64,000 nucleotides of DNA from Andeanibacterium sp036384795 (GCA_036384795.1 DASVLP010000082.1:1-64000); one strand, 5' to 3'. Positions 35,169 to 43,921 are shown, numbered from the stretch's first letter. Notes: generated by a model from the sequence alone, not told the origin. Program-made: numbers and translations.

Positions 35169-35611
35169 TCATCCTGCTGGTGGAAGACAACGAGGGCGAC
35201 ATCGCCCTGACCCAGATCGCGTTCGGCGACAGCGGCATCGACGGCGAGCTGGTCGTTGCCCGCGACGGCGCGGAGGCGGTCGACCGGCTCTACGGCCGCG
35301 GCGAGTTCGCCGATGCCGAGTTGCCCGACCTGATGCTGGTCGATCTCAACATGCCGCGGATGGACGGCAAGGAACTGCTCGACGTGGTCAAGGGCGACGA
35401 GGACCTCAAGACGATCCCGGTGATCATGCTGACGAGCTCGCAGGCGCCGGCCGAAATCCGCGACTGCTATCGCCGCCATGCCAATTCCTATGTGCTGAAG
35501 CCGTGGGGCGTCGAAGAATACGCCGACATCCTGCGCCAGCTCGAACGTTATTGGACCGGGATCGTCGTGCTGCCCAAGGACGACGAAGAGCCCGAGCGGT
35601 ATCGCGCGTAG
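35165..35611 (+). CDS. Single-domain response regulator (Rcp1-like)
   Basis: A 148-residue receiver without output domain: acidic residues in LLVEDNEGD, acceptor Asp60 in LMLVDLNMPRMDG, VIMLTSSQ and YVLKPWGV. It is paralogous to the regulator at 28664 and coupled to the receiver-kinase before it. Its last 64 bases overlap the 3' end of the convergent queC. Confidence 0.92.
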   Translation: MIILLVEDNEGDIALTQIAFGDSGIDGELVVARDGAEAVDRLYGRGEFADAELPDLMLVDLNMPRMDGKELLDVVKGDEDLKTIPVIMLTSSQAPAEIRDCYRRHANSYVLKPWGVEEYADILRQLERYWTGIVVLPKDDEEPERYRA

Positions 35612-36288
35612 CCGGCGCGGCGCAAGTCGCACGCGGGGCATTCGCCGCAGCCGTAGCCCCATTCGTGCAGGGCGCCGCGCGAGCCCAGATAGCAGGTGTG
35701 GGTTTCGGTACGGATCAGCTCGACCAGCGCGGCTCCACCCAGCTCTTCGGCCAGCCGCCAGGTCTCGCCCTTGTCCAGGCGCATCAGCGGGGTGTCTAGC
35801 GCGAAGCGGCCCCCCATGCCAAGGGTGATCGCCTCTTCCAGCGCGCGGAGCGTATCGTCGCGGCAGTCGGGGTAGCCCGAATAGTCGGTCTCGCACATCC
35901 CGCCGACGAGGTGCGCCGCGCCGCGACGGGTGGCGAGCGCGGCGGCGAGGACGAAGAACAGCAGGTTGCGCCCCGGGACGAACGTGTTCGGCAATCCGTC
36001 CTCGCGCAACGCGATTTCGGCCTCGCGGGTCAGCGCGGTGTCGCTGAGCTCGCCGAGCACCGGGATCGCGAGCATGTGGTCGGGCCCGAGCCGCTCCGCC
36101 CACGCCGGATCGAGCGCAGCCATCCGCTCGCGCACCCGCCGGCGGCATTCGAGCTCGACCGAATGGCGCTGGCCGTAGTCGAACCCGACCGTCTCCACGC
36201 ATGCGAAGCGCGCCAGCGCCCAGGCAAGGCAGGTCGCCGAATCCTGGCCGCCCGAGAACAGCACCAGCGCTTTTTCGTCCGATTCCAT
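35548..36288 (-). CDS. queC: 7-cyano-7-deazaguanine synthase
   Basis: A 246-residue ATP-dependent enzyme making preQ0, the queuosine precursor, from 7-carboxy-7-deazaguanine. Seen: PP-loop LFSGGQDSATCLAWAL, GGMCETDYSGYPDCR and the zinc site GYGCGECPACDLRR near the C-terminus. About 16 Ser-rich residues follow the usual family end, and these are encoded in the part that overlaps the convergent response regulator gene. No other que genes are in the window. Confidence 0.94.
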   Translation of the reverse strand: MESDEKALVLFSGGQDSATCLAWALARFACVETVGFDYGQRHSVELECRRRVRERMAALDPAWAERLGPDHMLAIPVLGELSDTALTREAEIALREDGLPNTFVPGRNLLFFVLAAALATRRGAAHLVGGMCETDYSGYPDCRDDTLRALEEAITLGMGGRFALDTPLMRLDKGETWRLAEELGGAALVELIRTETHTCYLGSRGALHEWGYGCGECPACDLRRAGYARYRSGSSSSLGSTTIPVQ

Positions 36289-36386
36289 GCCCCGCTGCTA
36301 CCGCCATCGCGCCATTCCCGCCAGCGCCGGTGAAAGCGCTCGACTGTAGCCGCCCATCGGCTATTCCTTGCGCGGGGAGAGGAACG

Positions 36387-37283
36387 ATGGCGCCATTGCA
36401 ACTCGGAAACATGCGGGTGCACAAAGTCCACGAGATGGACAGCCCGGTGCCGCTGCTCAGCCAGTTGCCCGGCACCACCGCCGACGATCTCGCGCGCTTG
36501 CGCGGCTGGTACGACCAGCCCGACGAGATCACCGCCGATCCCGAGACCAGCCTGATGACCTTCTCGGTCCATAGCTGGGTGATCGAGATCGGCCAGCTCA
36601 CGGTCCTGGTCGACACCTGCTGCGGCAATCACAAGAACCGCCTGCTGCCGGAAGTGAACCAGCTCGACACCCGCTATCTCGACAACTTGCGCGCCGCCGG
36701 CTTCGCGCCCGAGAACATCGACCTGGTGATGTGCACCCACCTCCATTTCGATCACGTCGGCTGGAACACCCGGCTCGACAACGGCGCCTGGGTGCCGACT
36801 TTCCCCAATGCGCGCTATCTCTTCAGCCGCCGCGACTTCGAGTATTTCAAGGACAATCCGGGAGGCGAGGAACTGCATTACCAGGCATTCCTCGATTCGA
36901 TCGTGCCGGTGATGGACAAGGGCCAGGGCGAAATCGTCGAGGAGGATTCGCTGGTCTATCGCGAGATCGGCGACGGCGTGTGGCTCGAGCCGGCGTTCGG
37001 CCATTCGCCCGGCTGCTGCACGGTCAACGCCCAAGCGGGCGGGGCTCCGGGAATGTTCTGGGGCGACGTGATCCACCATCCGGTGCAGTTGATCCGCCAC
37101 GACTTGCCGTTCGCGTTCGATGCGGACGGGGCTGCCGCATCGAAGACCCGCAAGGCGACGATGGAGCGGGTCGCGGACAGCGACACGGTGTGCTTTCCGG
37201 CACACTTCCGCCGCAGCTCGGCAGGTTATGTGAAGCGCGACGGCGACGCGTTCCGGTACGAGTTCCTGAGCGGCGGAGAGTAA
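36387..37283 (+). CDS. MBL-fold metallohydrolase
   Basis: A 298-residue metallo-beta-lactamase-fold hydrolase with the zinc motif THLHFDHVGW, a second His in AFGHSPGCCTV, Asp in FWGDVIHHP and a final His in FPAHFRR. It resembles the quorum-quenching-lactonase-like branch of the fold, but the substrate is not deducible. The ATG at 36387 has GGGGAGAGGAACG before it; a longer open frame into the queC promoter has no homology. Divergent from queC. Confidence 0.88.
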   Translation: MAPLQLGNMRVHKVHEMDSPVPLLSQLPGTTADDLARLRGWYDQPDEITADPETSLMTFSVHSWVIEIGQLTVLVDTCCGNHKNRLLPEVNQLDTRYLDNLRAAGFAPENIDLVMCTHLHFDHVGWNTRLDNGAWVPTFPNARYLFSRRDFEYFKDNPGGEELHYQAFLDSIVPVMDKGQGEIVEEDSLVYREIGDGVWLEPAFGHSPGCCTVNAQAGGAPGMFWGDVIHHPVQLIRHDLPFAFDADGAAASKTRKATMERVADSDTVCFPAHFRRSSAGYVKRDGDAFRYEFLSGGE

Positions 37284-37357
37284 CCGCTTCGCGCTTCACC
37301 TTCGCGCCCAAGCGTGCAATGGGCAGGCGCTGAAATGGCCCTCCCGGAGGGGCGAGA

Positions 37358-39112
37358 ATGCTGCTCGAAGCCCAAACCAAATTGCCGGCGAAATACGCGC
37401 TGGTGCGCACCCGGCGGTGGTTCCGCGCCAGCGAGGCTGCGCATATCCTGCTGGCGGTCGCGGTCGGGCTGGTGGCCGGACTGGCGACGATCGCGATCGA
37501 GCTTCTCGCGCACGGCATGCAGCACTTGTTCTACGGCGTCGGGGTCAACCGGCTGAGCGCGCTCGCCTCGATCCGCCATCCGTGGAAGCTCGTGTTCCTG
37601 CCGCTCGGCGGGCTGCTGCTGATCGCCGTGAACCGCTTGTCCGCGCAGCGCCACGCGCCGATCGACGTGGTCGAGGCGAACGCGCTGCACGGCGGGCGCA
37701 TTCCGTTCTTCGATACCTTCCGGGTTTCCTTGCAGACGTTGATCTCGAACGGGTTCGGCGCCTCGGTCGGGCTCGAGGCGGCTTACGCGCAGGCGGGAGG
37801 CGGGCTCGCTTCGTTGATCGGCCAATGGTTCCAGTTGCGCCGGCGGGACTTGCGCACCCTTGCCGGCGCGGGTGCCGGGGCGGGGATCGCCGCGGCGTTC
37901 GGGGCGCCGCTGACCGGCGCGTTCTACGCCTTCGAGATCATGATCGGCGCGTATGTGCCGGCGGCGATCGCCCCGGTCGCTGCGGCGGCGCTCGCCGGCG
38001 CGCTGCTGACCCGCGAGCTGGGCGTCCAGCCGTTCCTGATCGCGGCGACCCAGGGGGAGCCGATCTCCAACCTCGCCTATGTGCTCTATGCCTGCCTTGG
38101 CGTGCTGACCGCGCTTGCCGGCATCGCGATCATGCAGCTCGAAACCGGTGCCGAGCGCCTGCTCGCGCGCGTGCCGCTGCCGGCGCAATGGCGCCCGCTG
38201 GTGGGCGGTCTGCTGCTGATCCCGATCGTGTGGACCTCCCCCCAGGCGCTGTCGTCCGGTCACGGGGCCTTGCGGCTCGAGCTCGCGCTGCAGCCGGCGA
38301 TGGCGTTCCTGCTGTTCGTGTTCGCGTTGAAGGTGCTCGCCTCGGTCATTTCGCTGAGCTTCGGCTTTCGCGGCGGGCTGTTCTTTGCCTCGCTGTTTCT
38401 CGGCTCGCTGCTCGGCCCGGTGTTCGCCCAGGCGGTGAACCTCGGCGCGGGCGAGGTGCTGCTCGATCCCAACGATGCGGCGCTGGTCGGGATGGCGGCG
38501 CTGGCGGTGACGATCGTCGGGGGGCCGATGACCTGCTCGCTGCTGGTGCTGGAGACGACCCACAATTTCTCGCTGACCGGCGCGGTGATCACCGCGACGT
38601 TGTGCGCCAGCGCGTTCACCCGCGCACACTTTGGCTATTCGTTCTCGACCTGGCGGCTGCACTTGCGCGGCACCGCGATCCGCAGCGCGCGCGACGTCGG
38701 GCGGCTGCGCGCGTTGAACGCCGAGCGCCTGATGCGGCGCGATCCGACGCTGATCGATGCCGGGCTAACCGTCGGACAGTTCCGCCAGCTCGTCTCGCTC
38801 GGCGCGACCAGCCGGGTGGTGCTGACCGACGCCGGCACGCTCTATCGCGGAATCGTGCAGACGGCGCAGGCTTATGCGCCGGGGCTCGATCCGGAGGCGC
38901 CGATCGCCTCGCTGGCGCAGCTGGTGGAAAATGCCATTCCCGCCGGCACCGGCGTCGAGGCGATCCTCGACCATTTCGAGCAGCACGGGGCGGACGATCT
39001 CGCGGTGGTCGACAAGGACGGCCGGGTCATCGGGATCTTGACCGAGAAATACGTGAACCGCCGTTACATCGAGGAAAGCGAGAAGGCGCAGCACGAGCTG
39101 TTCGGCGACTAG
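37358..39112 (+). CDS. ClC-family chloride channel/antiporter with CBS domains
   Basis: A 584-residue membrane protein. About residues 25-430 form the ClC core (FGASVGLEAAYAQ in place of the canonical GREGP region, GAPLTGAFYAFEI, FGFRGGLFFASLFLGSLLGP, GGPMTCSLLVLETT), followed by a cytoplasmic pair of CBS domains (about 450-575). The changed selectivity-filter segment means ion preference cannot be assumed to be chloride. GGAGGGGCGAG precedes the ATG. It seems monocistronic or the first gene of a run with the next two. Confidence 0.88.
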   Translation: MLLEAQTKLPAKYALVRTRRWFRASEAAHILLAVAVGLVAGLATIAIELLAHGMQHLFYGVGVNRLSALASIRHPWKLVFLPLGGLLLIAVNRLSAQRHAPIDVVEANALHGGRIPFFDTFRVSLQTLISNGFGASVGLEAAYAQAGGGLASLIGQWFQLRRRDLRTLAGAGAGAGIAAAFGAPLTGAFYAFEIMIGAYVPAAIAPVAAAALAGALLTRELGVQPFLIAATQGEPISNLAYVLYACLGVLTALAGIAIMQLETGAERLLARVPLPAQWRPLVGGLLLIPIVWTSPQALSSGHGALRLELALQPAMAFLLFVFALKVLASVISLSFGFRGGLFFASLFLGSLLGPVFAQAVNLGAGEVLLDPNDAALVGMAALAVTIVGGPMTCSLLVLETTHNFSLTGAVITATLCASAFTRAHFGYSFSTWRLHLRGTAIRSARDVGRLRALNAERLMRRDPTLIDAGLTVGQFRQLVSLGATSRVVLTDAGTLYRGIVQTAQAYAPGLDPEAPIASLAQLVENAIPAGTGVEAILDHFEQHGADDLAVVDKDGRVIGILTEKYVNRRYIEESEKAQHELFGD

Positions 39113-39175
39113 CTTCGAAACCGATTCGCCCGCTGTCCGTTAAGCAAGGCGGAGGGGGTGGTTGGGGAGCTTCGA

Positions 39176-39619
39176 ATGGCCCGACATTTCCTGCCCACGG
39201 TCACACTGTTTCGTGTGCCGGTCCACGCGAAGCTGGTGCCGATCCCGATCGTCTGCTTCATCGGCGCGCTGCTGACCGACATCACTTACGCGAACACCGC
39301 GGTGATGCAGTGGGCCAACTTTTCGGCCTGGCTGCTCGCGTTCGGCGAGATCTTCGGCGTGATCGCGGCGATCTTCGGGTTGATCGATTTCCTCAACGCC
39401 GGCGCAGCGCGGCCGATGATTGGGTGGATCCACCTGGTCGGCAACGCGATCGTGCTGGTGCTCGAAGGGTTCAACAATTTCGTCCACGCGCGCGACGCCT
39501 ACACGTCGGTGGTGCCGACCGGCCTCGTGCTGTCGATCATCTCGGTGGCGATCCTCGCGGTCACCGGAATGCTGGGGTGGCGAATGGTCTATGTCCATGT
39601 TGCGGGAGACCGGCCATGA
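39176..39619 (+). CDS. DUF2231 four-helix membrane protein
   Basis: A 147-residue protein with four hydrophobic helices (IPIVCFIGALLTDITYA, SAWLLAFGEIFGVIAAIFG, GNAIVLVLEGFN, VLSIISVAILAVTGMLGW) and the DUF2231 opening PVHAKLVPIPIVCF. Some relatives bind haem or act beside redox enzymes. The ATG at 39176 has GGGGAGC upstream. Its stop overlaps the start of the dehydrogenase-like lipoprotein, so the two are probably partners; electron transfer between them is only a possibility. Confidence 0.8.
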   Translation: MARHFLPTVTLFRVPVHAKLVPIPIVCFIGALLTDITYANTAVMQWANFSAWLLAFGEIFGVIAAIFGLIDFLNAGAARPMIGWIHLVGNAIVLVLEGFNNFVHARDAYTSVVPTGLVLSIISVAILAVTGMLGWRMVYVHVAGDRP

Positions 39620-40962
39620 ACCGCGCCGCCGTGCTTCTCGCCGCCGTCGCGGCGCTCGGACTTGCCGGCTGTTCGAAGGCCGTGCGCGATCCCGCGGCGC
39701 AGTATGGCGCGAACCCCGCTTTGCCCGGGCCCAAACAGTTCCTGTTCCCGCCGATGGGCGTCGCCCCGCCGGTCGGGTGGAAGAACGGCGAGATGCCGAC
39801 CGTGCCCGCCGGGTTCACGATCACGCCGTTCGCCACCGGCCTTCACAGCCCGCGCAACGTGCTCGGCCTGCCCAACGGCGACGTGCTGGTGGTCGAATCC
39901 GGCGATCCCGGGCTCGAGCCGGTCAAGCGGCCGAAGGATCTGGTGTTCAAATGGGCCCTTAGCCAGGCGCACGGGCCGACCAAGGCCGGCAACCGGCTGC
40001 TGCTGCTGCGCGACACCAACGGCGACGGCCGCGCGGACACGCAGACGGTGCTGATCCCCAAGCTCGATTCGCCGTTCGGGATCGTCGCGCTCGGCGGCTA
40101 TCTCTACGTCGCCGAGACCGGCGACATCATGCGCTATCCGTTCAAGCCGGGGGACAGCGCGGTCGGGCCGGGCGTGAAGCTGGCCGACCTGCCCAAGGGC
40201 ACGATCGACCACCATTGGACCAAGAGCCTGACCGCCAGCCCCGACGGCAGCCGGCTCTACGTCGGGGTGGGCTCGGATTCGAACATCACCGAGAACGGGC
40301 TCGATGCCGAGGAAGGGCGGGCGGCGATTTACGAAGTCCATCCCGAAGACGGCGCGAAGCGGATCTACGCCTCGGGCTTGCGCAATCCCAACGGGCTCAC
40401 CTTCAATCCCACCAGCGGCCAGCTCTGGGCGGTGATCAACGAGCGCGACGAGCTCGGCAACGATTTGGTGCCCGACTACCTCACGCACGTGACGCCCGGC
40501 GCGTTCTACGGCTGGCCCTACAGCTGGTACGGCCAGCACGTCGATGCCCGGGTCAAGCCGCAGAAGCCGGATCTGGTGAAGAGCGCCATTCCGCCCGACT
40601 ATTCGCTCAGCTCGCACGTCGCGCCGCTGGGCCTCGCATTCGAGAACGGCACCGCGTTCCCCGCGGCGTACAAAGGCGGCGCGTTCGTCGGCGAGCACGG
40701 CAGTTGGGACCGCACGAAGTTCAACGGCTACCAAGTCGCATTCGTGCCGTTCGCCGGCGGGATGCCGAGCGGCAAGGCGCAGACCTTCGTCGGCGGGTTC
40801 CTGACCAAGGACGGCAAGCACGCGCACGGCCGCCCGGTCGGCGTCGGGTTCGATTCGACCGGTGCGCTGCTGGTGGCCGACGATCTCGGCAACGCGGTGT
40901 GGCGGGTGGCGCCGAGTGGACCGCTCAGCCCGGCGCCTATCGCGAAGCCTCCCTCGCGTTAG
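39616..40962 (+). CDS. Lipoprotein, sorbosone/PQQ-glucose dehydrogenase-like beta-propeller
   Basis: A 448-residue exported protein with a lipobox (LAGC, Cys19) and a six-bladed propeller of the GDH/L-sorbosone dehydrogenase family: GLHSPRNVLGLPNGDVLVVE, HHWTKSLTASPDGSRLYVGV, YASGLRNPNGLTFNP, PGAFYGWPYSWYG, FVGEHGSWDRTKFNGY. Relatives use PQQ to oxidise sugars or aldehydes, but many members are uncharacterised. The start overlaps the DUF2231 stop (ATGA). Confidence 0.85.
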   Translation: MNRAAVLLAAVAALGLAGCSKAVRDPAAQYGANPALPGPKQFLFPPMGVAPPVGWKNGEMPTVPAGFTITPFATGLHSPRNVLGLPNGDVLVVESGDPGLEPVKRPKDLVFKWALSQAHGPTKAGNRLLLLRDTNGDGRADTQTVLIPKLDSPFGIVALGGYLYVAETGDIMRYPFKPGDSAVGPGVKLADLPKGTIDHHWTKSLTASPDGSRLYVGVGSDSNITENGLDAEEGRAAIYEVHPEDGAKRIYASGLRNPNGLTFNPTSGQLWAVINERDELGNDLVPDYLTHVTPGAFYGWPYSWYGQHVDARVKPQKPDLVKSAIPPDYSLSSHVAPLGLAFENGTAFPAAYKGGAFVGEHGSWDRTKFNGYQVAFVPFAGGMPSGKAQTFVGGFLTKDGKHAHGRPVGVGFDSTGALLVADDLGNAVWRVAPSGPLSPAPIAKPPSR

Positions 40963-40963
40963 C

Positions 40964-41057
40964 CGTCATTCCGGCGCAAGCCGGGATCGCCGGTCGCATG
41001 CTGAACAGGGAGCTTGGCACCAAGGGGCCGGCGGCCCCGGGTCAAGCGCGGGACGAC
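40964..41057. repeat. Degenerate palindromic repeat (HPGLDPGS type)
   Basis: Imperfect inverted arms: GTCATTCCGGCGCAAGCCGG near the left end pairs loosely with CCCCGGGTCAAGCGCGGGAC on the right. It is related to the elements at 50718 and 51289. It separates the convergent lipoprotein and Nudix genes, and the last few Nudix codons lie inside it. Confidence 0.7.
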
Positions 41058-41512
41058 GAGCTGGCTACCAACCCCGCCAGCCGTTCGAGCAGCGGCAGTT
41101 GGCTCTCCAACATCACCTCGCGCGCCTCATCGAGCGTCACCCAACGCGCCGCGGAGATTTCGGGAAACCGCTGCCGCTTGCCGCTTTTGGGCGGCCACTC
41201 GATCTCGAACTCGTTGCTCGAGATCGCCGCTGGATCGAGGTCATGCTCGGTGGCGAACGCGGTCACCAGCTTGCCGCCCTTCTGGCGGATGTCGCCCAGC
41301 GGCCGCAGTTCGCCCGATAAGGTGACGCCCAGCTCCTCCCCCGCCTCGCGGCGGGCCGTGGCTTTCGGGTCTTCACCGGGTTCGATCAGCCCTTTGGGAA
41401 TCTGCCAGGCGCCTTTGTCCCGGCGGGTCCAGTACGGCCCGCCGGGATGGACCAGCAGCACTTGGAGCGCCGGCACGCGGCGGTAGATCAGCACTCCGGC
41501 GCTGTGCAGCAT
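41042..41512 (-). CDS. Nudix hydrolase
   Basis: A 156-residue pyrophosphohydrolase with a complete Nudix box (G-x5-E-x7-REAGEELG, residues about 41-63). It opens with SAGVLIYRR and contains WQIPKGLIEPGE, the subgroup that often acts on dinucleoside polyphosphates or (di)NTPs; the substrate is unknown. The C-terminal SSSSRA is encoded by the flanking palindromic repeat. The alpha/beta hydrolase gene lies 13 bases upstream on the same strand. Confidence 0.9.
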   Translation of the reverse strand: MLHSAGVLIYRRVPALQVLLVHPGGPYWTRRDKGAWQIPKGLIEPGEDPKATARREAGEELGVTLSGELRPLGDIRQKGGKLVTAFATEHDLDPAAISSNEFEIEWPPKSGKRQRFPEISAARWVTLDEAREVMLESQLPLLERLAGLVASSSSRA

Positions 41513-41525
41513 TCGCGGCTCCGAA

Positions 41526-42206
41526 TTACTCCGCGAGGCCCAACAGCACGTCGCGCACTTCGTCGGGCGCTTCCTCCATCGCGAAGTGGCTGGTGGCGAC
41601 TTCGTGATAGCCCCATCCCTGGCCTTTCGCGTGCTCGGCGAAGCGCGGGAACGGCGTCGGTTGCCAGGCGGTCGCGAAGATGTAGCTCTTGCGCGGGATC
41701 GCCTGCTCGTCGCCCGACAGGCGCACCGCCTCGACCAGGGTCAGCAGCGGATGGTAGCCGACCAGCCCGGGCACCACCTTGAAATCGAGCCCGCCGATCG
41801 GATCGACGTAGCCTGGCTTGAACTTTTGGCTGTCGATGTACCACTTGTGCTCGAACTCGCCGGTGATGTCCCACAGCGACTGGCCGTCGGCGGGCACGAA
41901 CGCGTCGATGTAACACAGCGCGTCGATCCGCTTGCCGAGCCGCCCGGCGACGCCGGTCACCACCATCCCGCCGTAGGAGTGCCCGACCAGGATGAACCGG
42001 TCGATCCCGGCGTCTTCGATCTGGCTGCACACGTCGTCGATATGGTCGGTGAGGGTGATCCCCGGGTGCAGTTCCGCCTGCCGCGCGCCGAGCCCGCGCA
42101 AGGTCGCCCGCAGCACCCGGTGCCCGGCTGCCTCGAGCGCCGGAACCGTCTTGTCGTAAGTCTGCCCGCCGCCCCAGGCGCCGTGGACCAGCACATAATC
42201 AGCCAT
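41526..42206 (-). CDS. Alpha/beta hydrolase
   Basis: A 226-residue hydrolase with the oxyanion segment LVHGAWGGGQTYDK, the nucleophile elbow GHSYGGMV and the catalytic-His segment VATSHFAMEEAPDEV. It resembles small esterases of the salicylate-ester/acetone-cyanohydrin type found in sphingomonad catabolic clusters. The ATG at 42206 has GGGAGAAAACG upstream. It is the first gene after a type A repeat and a terminator, so it likely has its own promoter. An ester or lactone substrate from the aromatic pathway is plausible. Confidence 0.87.
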   Translation of the reverse strand: MADYVLVHGAWGGGQTYDKTVPALEAAGHRVLRATLRGLGARQAELHPGITLTDHIDDVCSQIEDAGIDRFILVGHSYGGMVVTGVAGRLGKRIDALCYIDAFVPADGQSLWDITGEFEHKWYIDSQKFKPGYVDPIGGLDFKVVPGLVGYHPLLTLVEAVRLSGDEQAIPRKSYIFATAWQPTPFPRFAEHAKGQGWGYHEVATSHFAMEEAPDEVRDVLLGLAE

Positions 42207-42228
42207 CGTTTTCTCCCATTCCTTCAGG

Positions 42229-42345
42229 TCCTCCCCCACCGGGGGAGGGGAACCATCCGCAGGATGGTGGAGGAGGCCTGGCCGCGGCGCAAGCCCCCCT
42301 CCGTCAGGCGCTAGCGCGCCTGCCACCTCCCCCGGAGGGGGAGGA
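42229..42345. repeat. Palindromic intergenic repeat, type A copy 2
   Basis: A 117-bp element with inverted arms (TCCTCCCCCACCGGGGGAGG on the left, CCTCCCCCGGAGGGGGAGGA on the right) and the same internal hairpins as the copy at 58-183: ACCATCCGCAGGATGGT and CAGGCGCTAGCGCGCCTG. The two copies differ mainly in the outer arms, where changes are matched on both sides, showing that base pairing is kept. Confidence 0.9.
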
Positions 42346-42351
42346 TTGGAA

Positions 42352-42396
42352 GCGGCAAAAGAAATGGCCCATGGACCGGGGGAGGTCCATGGGCCA
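42352..42396 (-). terminator. Rho-independent terminator of the LigM-like gene
   Basis: A 13-bp perfect stem (TGGCCCATGGACC at 42365-42377 with GGTCCATGGGCCA at 42384-42396) and a six-base loop. Read on the minus strand it is followed by TTTCTTTTG. It lies about 70 bases downstream of the O-demethylase stop. Confidence 0.88.
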
Positions 42397-42465
42397 CGTG
42401 CGATCCCAGGCTGCGGCCGGAAGGGGAAGGGGGGAGTTTCCCGGCCGCGCCTTGCGATCAAGCGG

Positions 42466-43875
42466 TTACGCGTTCTCGAGCTTGCGTGAGGTGCGCCAGC
42501 CCTGCGCGTAAGTCTCGCGCGACATCTGGCTGTACGGCACCGGCGAGACGATAACGCGGGCCTTGAACTGCTGATGCGGTTCGACCGTCGTCTTCTTGGT
42601 GTTCGGCTCTTCGCCCCACAGGACGTGAAGCTCGGTGCCCAGCGGAACCTCGTGATCGATCGTCGCGAGGCTGAGGCCCTTCTTCTCGTTGTAGGAATAG
42701 CCGGTGAACATCGACAGACCGATGGTGTTGCCGTCGGCATCGACCACCGAGTCGTAGTTCGAGTTGGCATAGTTTGCCAGCGGCAGGTCGAAGAACTTGT
42801 AGTTCGGGCCTTCCGGGTTGAACAGCGAGCCCATGATTTCCTTCATGTCGTCCGCGTTCCACTCGAGGGTGACCTTCTTGCGCTGCTGCGCCGGGTCGAC
42901 GTTCTTCAGCGCATCGGCGCCGATGAAGTCGTGGTCGAACTTCACGAACGGACCATAGCCCAGCTCCCACGGGTTGAGGTAGTAATCCTCGATCTTCTGG
43001 CCGACGAACGAACCGCCGATCGCGCCGGTGGCTTCGTACGAATCGGCCGGCAGCCACTCGCGGTAGTCCTTGAGCTCGTCACCGGTGTAGATCGGGGGCA
43101 GCGGGCTCGGGATCCAGCCCGATTCCAGCGTGTTCGACGGATAAGCGCGCGAACCGACCGCAATAAGGCCGAATTCTTCGCCCGCCTTGAGGATCTCGTC
43201 GCGGATGTAGTCCTGCTCTTCATAGGGACCCCAGATCTCGAGGCCCGGCGAGCCGGCCATGCCGTGGCGCAGGGTGCGCACGGTCTTGTTGCCGATCTTC
43301 ATCTCGCTCATGTTGAAGAACTTGAGCTTCTCGAGGCTGCCGCCGTTGAGCTTCTCGATCACGTTCCAGGCCTGCGGGCCCTGGATCTGGAAGCGCCACG
43401 AAATGCGGTTGACCGGCTTGCCCATCGGGCGGCTGGGCGAACGCGGATCGTTGATGATCTCGACGTCGTACTTGCCCTTCTCGGCCTGGAACCGCAGCCA
43501 GTTGGCAGCCGGCGCGCGGCCGACGTAGACGAACTCGTTCTCGGCCAGGTAGAAGATGATGCCGTCGCCGATCACGTGGCCGTACGGCGTCGTCGGCACG
43601 TACTGCTTGGCCTTGTTGACTTCCCAGCCCTTGGGCGAGTTGACCATCGTGTCCGAGAGCAGCTTCAGCGCGTCCGGGCCCTTGATGTAGAGATCGAACA
43701 TGTGGTGCGACTGGTCGAACAGCACCGCGCTGTGCTGCCAGGCCCACTGCTCCGAACGCCAGTTGGAGAATTCGGGGGCGACGACCGGGTACACATAGGC
43801 GCCGATCTGCGAATTGCGCAGCTTGCCGACGATGTCGTCGGTGCCCTGCAGGATTTGCTCGAGGTTGGTGGCCAT
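42466..43875 (-). CDS. LigM/DesA-type tetrahydrofolate-dependent aromatic O-demethylase
   Basis: A 469-residue protein of the GcvT/aminomethyltransferase fold. Its length and segments (WQHSAVLFDQSHHMFDLYIKG, SPKGWEVNKAKQYVPTTP, RFQIQGPQAW, HGMAGSPGLEIWGPYEEQD, GRAPAANW) match LigM (vanillate/3-O-methylgallate demethylase, 471 residues) and DesA (syringate demethylase) of Sphingobium SYK-6. Such enzymes move an aryl O-methyl to THF, giving 5-methyl-THF. The ATG at 43875 (MATNLEQIL) has AGAGGAAA upstream. Which methoxyaromatic is used cannot be told. It is monocistronic, with a strong terminator, and divergent from a VOC gene. Confidence 0.88.
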   Translation of the reverse strand: MATNLEQILQGTDDIVGKLRNSQIGAYVYPVVAPEFSNWRSEQWAWQHSAVLFDQSHHMFDLYIKGPDALKLLSDTMVNSPKGWEVNKAKQYVPTTPYGHVIGDGIIFYLAENEFVYVGRAPAANWLRFQAEKGKYDVEIINDPRSPSRPMGKPVNRISWRFQIQGPQAWNVIEKLNGGSLEKLKFFNMSEMKIGNKTVRTLRHGMAGSPGLEIWGPYEEQDYIRDEILKAGEEFGLIAVGSRAYPSNTLESGWIPSPLPPIYTGDELKDYREWLPADSYEATGAIGGSFVGQKIEDYYLNPWELGYGPFVKFDHDFIGADALKNVDPAQQRKKVTLEWNADDMKEIMGSLFNPEGPNYKFFDLPLANYANSNYDSVVDADGNTIGLSMFTGYSYNEKKGLSLATIDHEVPLGTELHVLWGEEPNTKKTTVEPHQQFKARVIVSPVPYSQMSRETYAQGWRTSRKLENA

Positions 43876-43921
43876 TTCGGAATTTCCTCTCACTCGTGAA
43901 AGAATCATATATGCGAAATTA

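Noticed and set aside
37358..39112. Assured chloride channel identity
   Set aside because: The fold is ClC, but the GREGP-type selectivity segment is altered, so I left ion specificity open.
42466..43875. Glycine-cleavage T protein or DMSP demethylase DmdA
   Set aside because: The protein is about 100 residues longer than GcvT/DmdA and carries the LigM/DesA-type segments; no gcvH or gcvP nearby.
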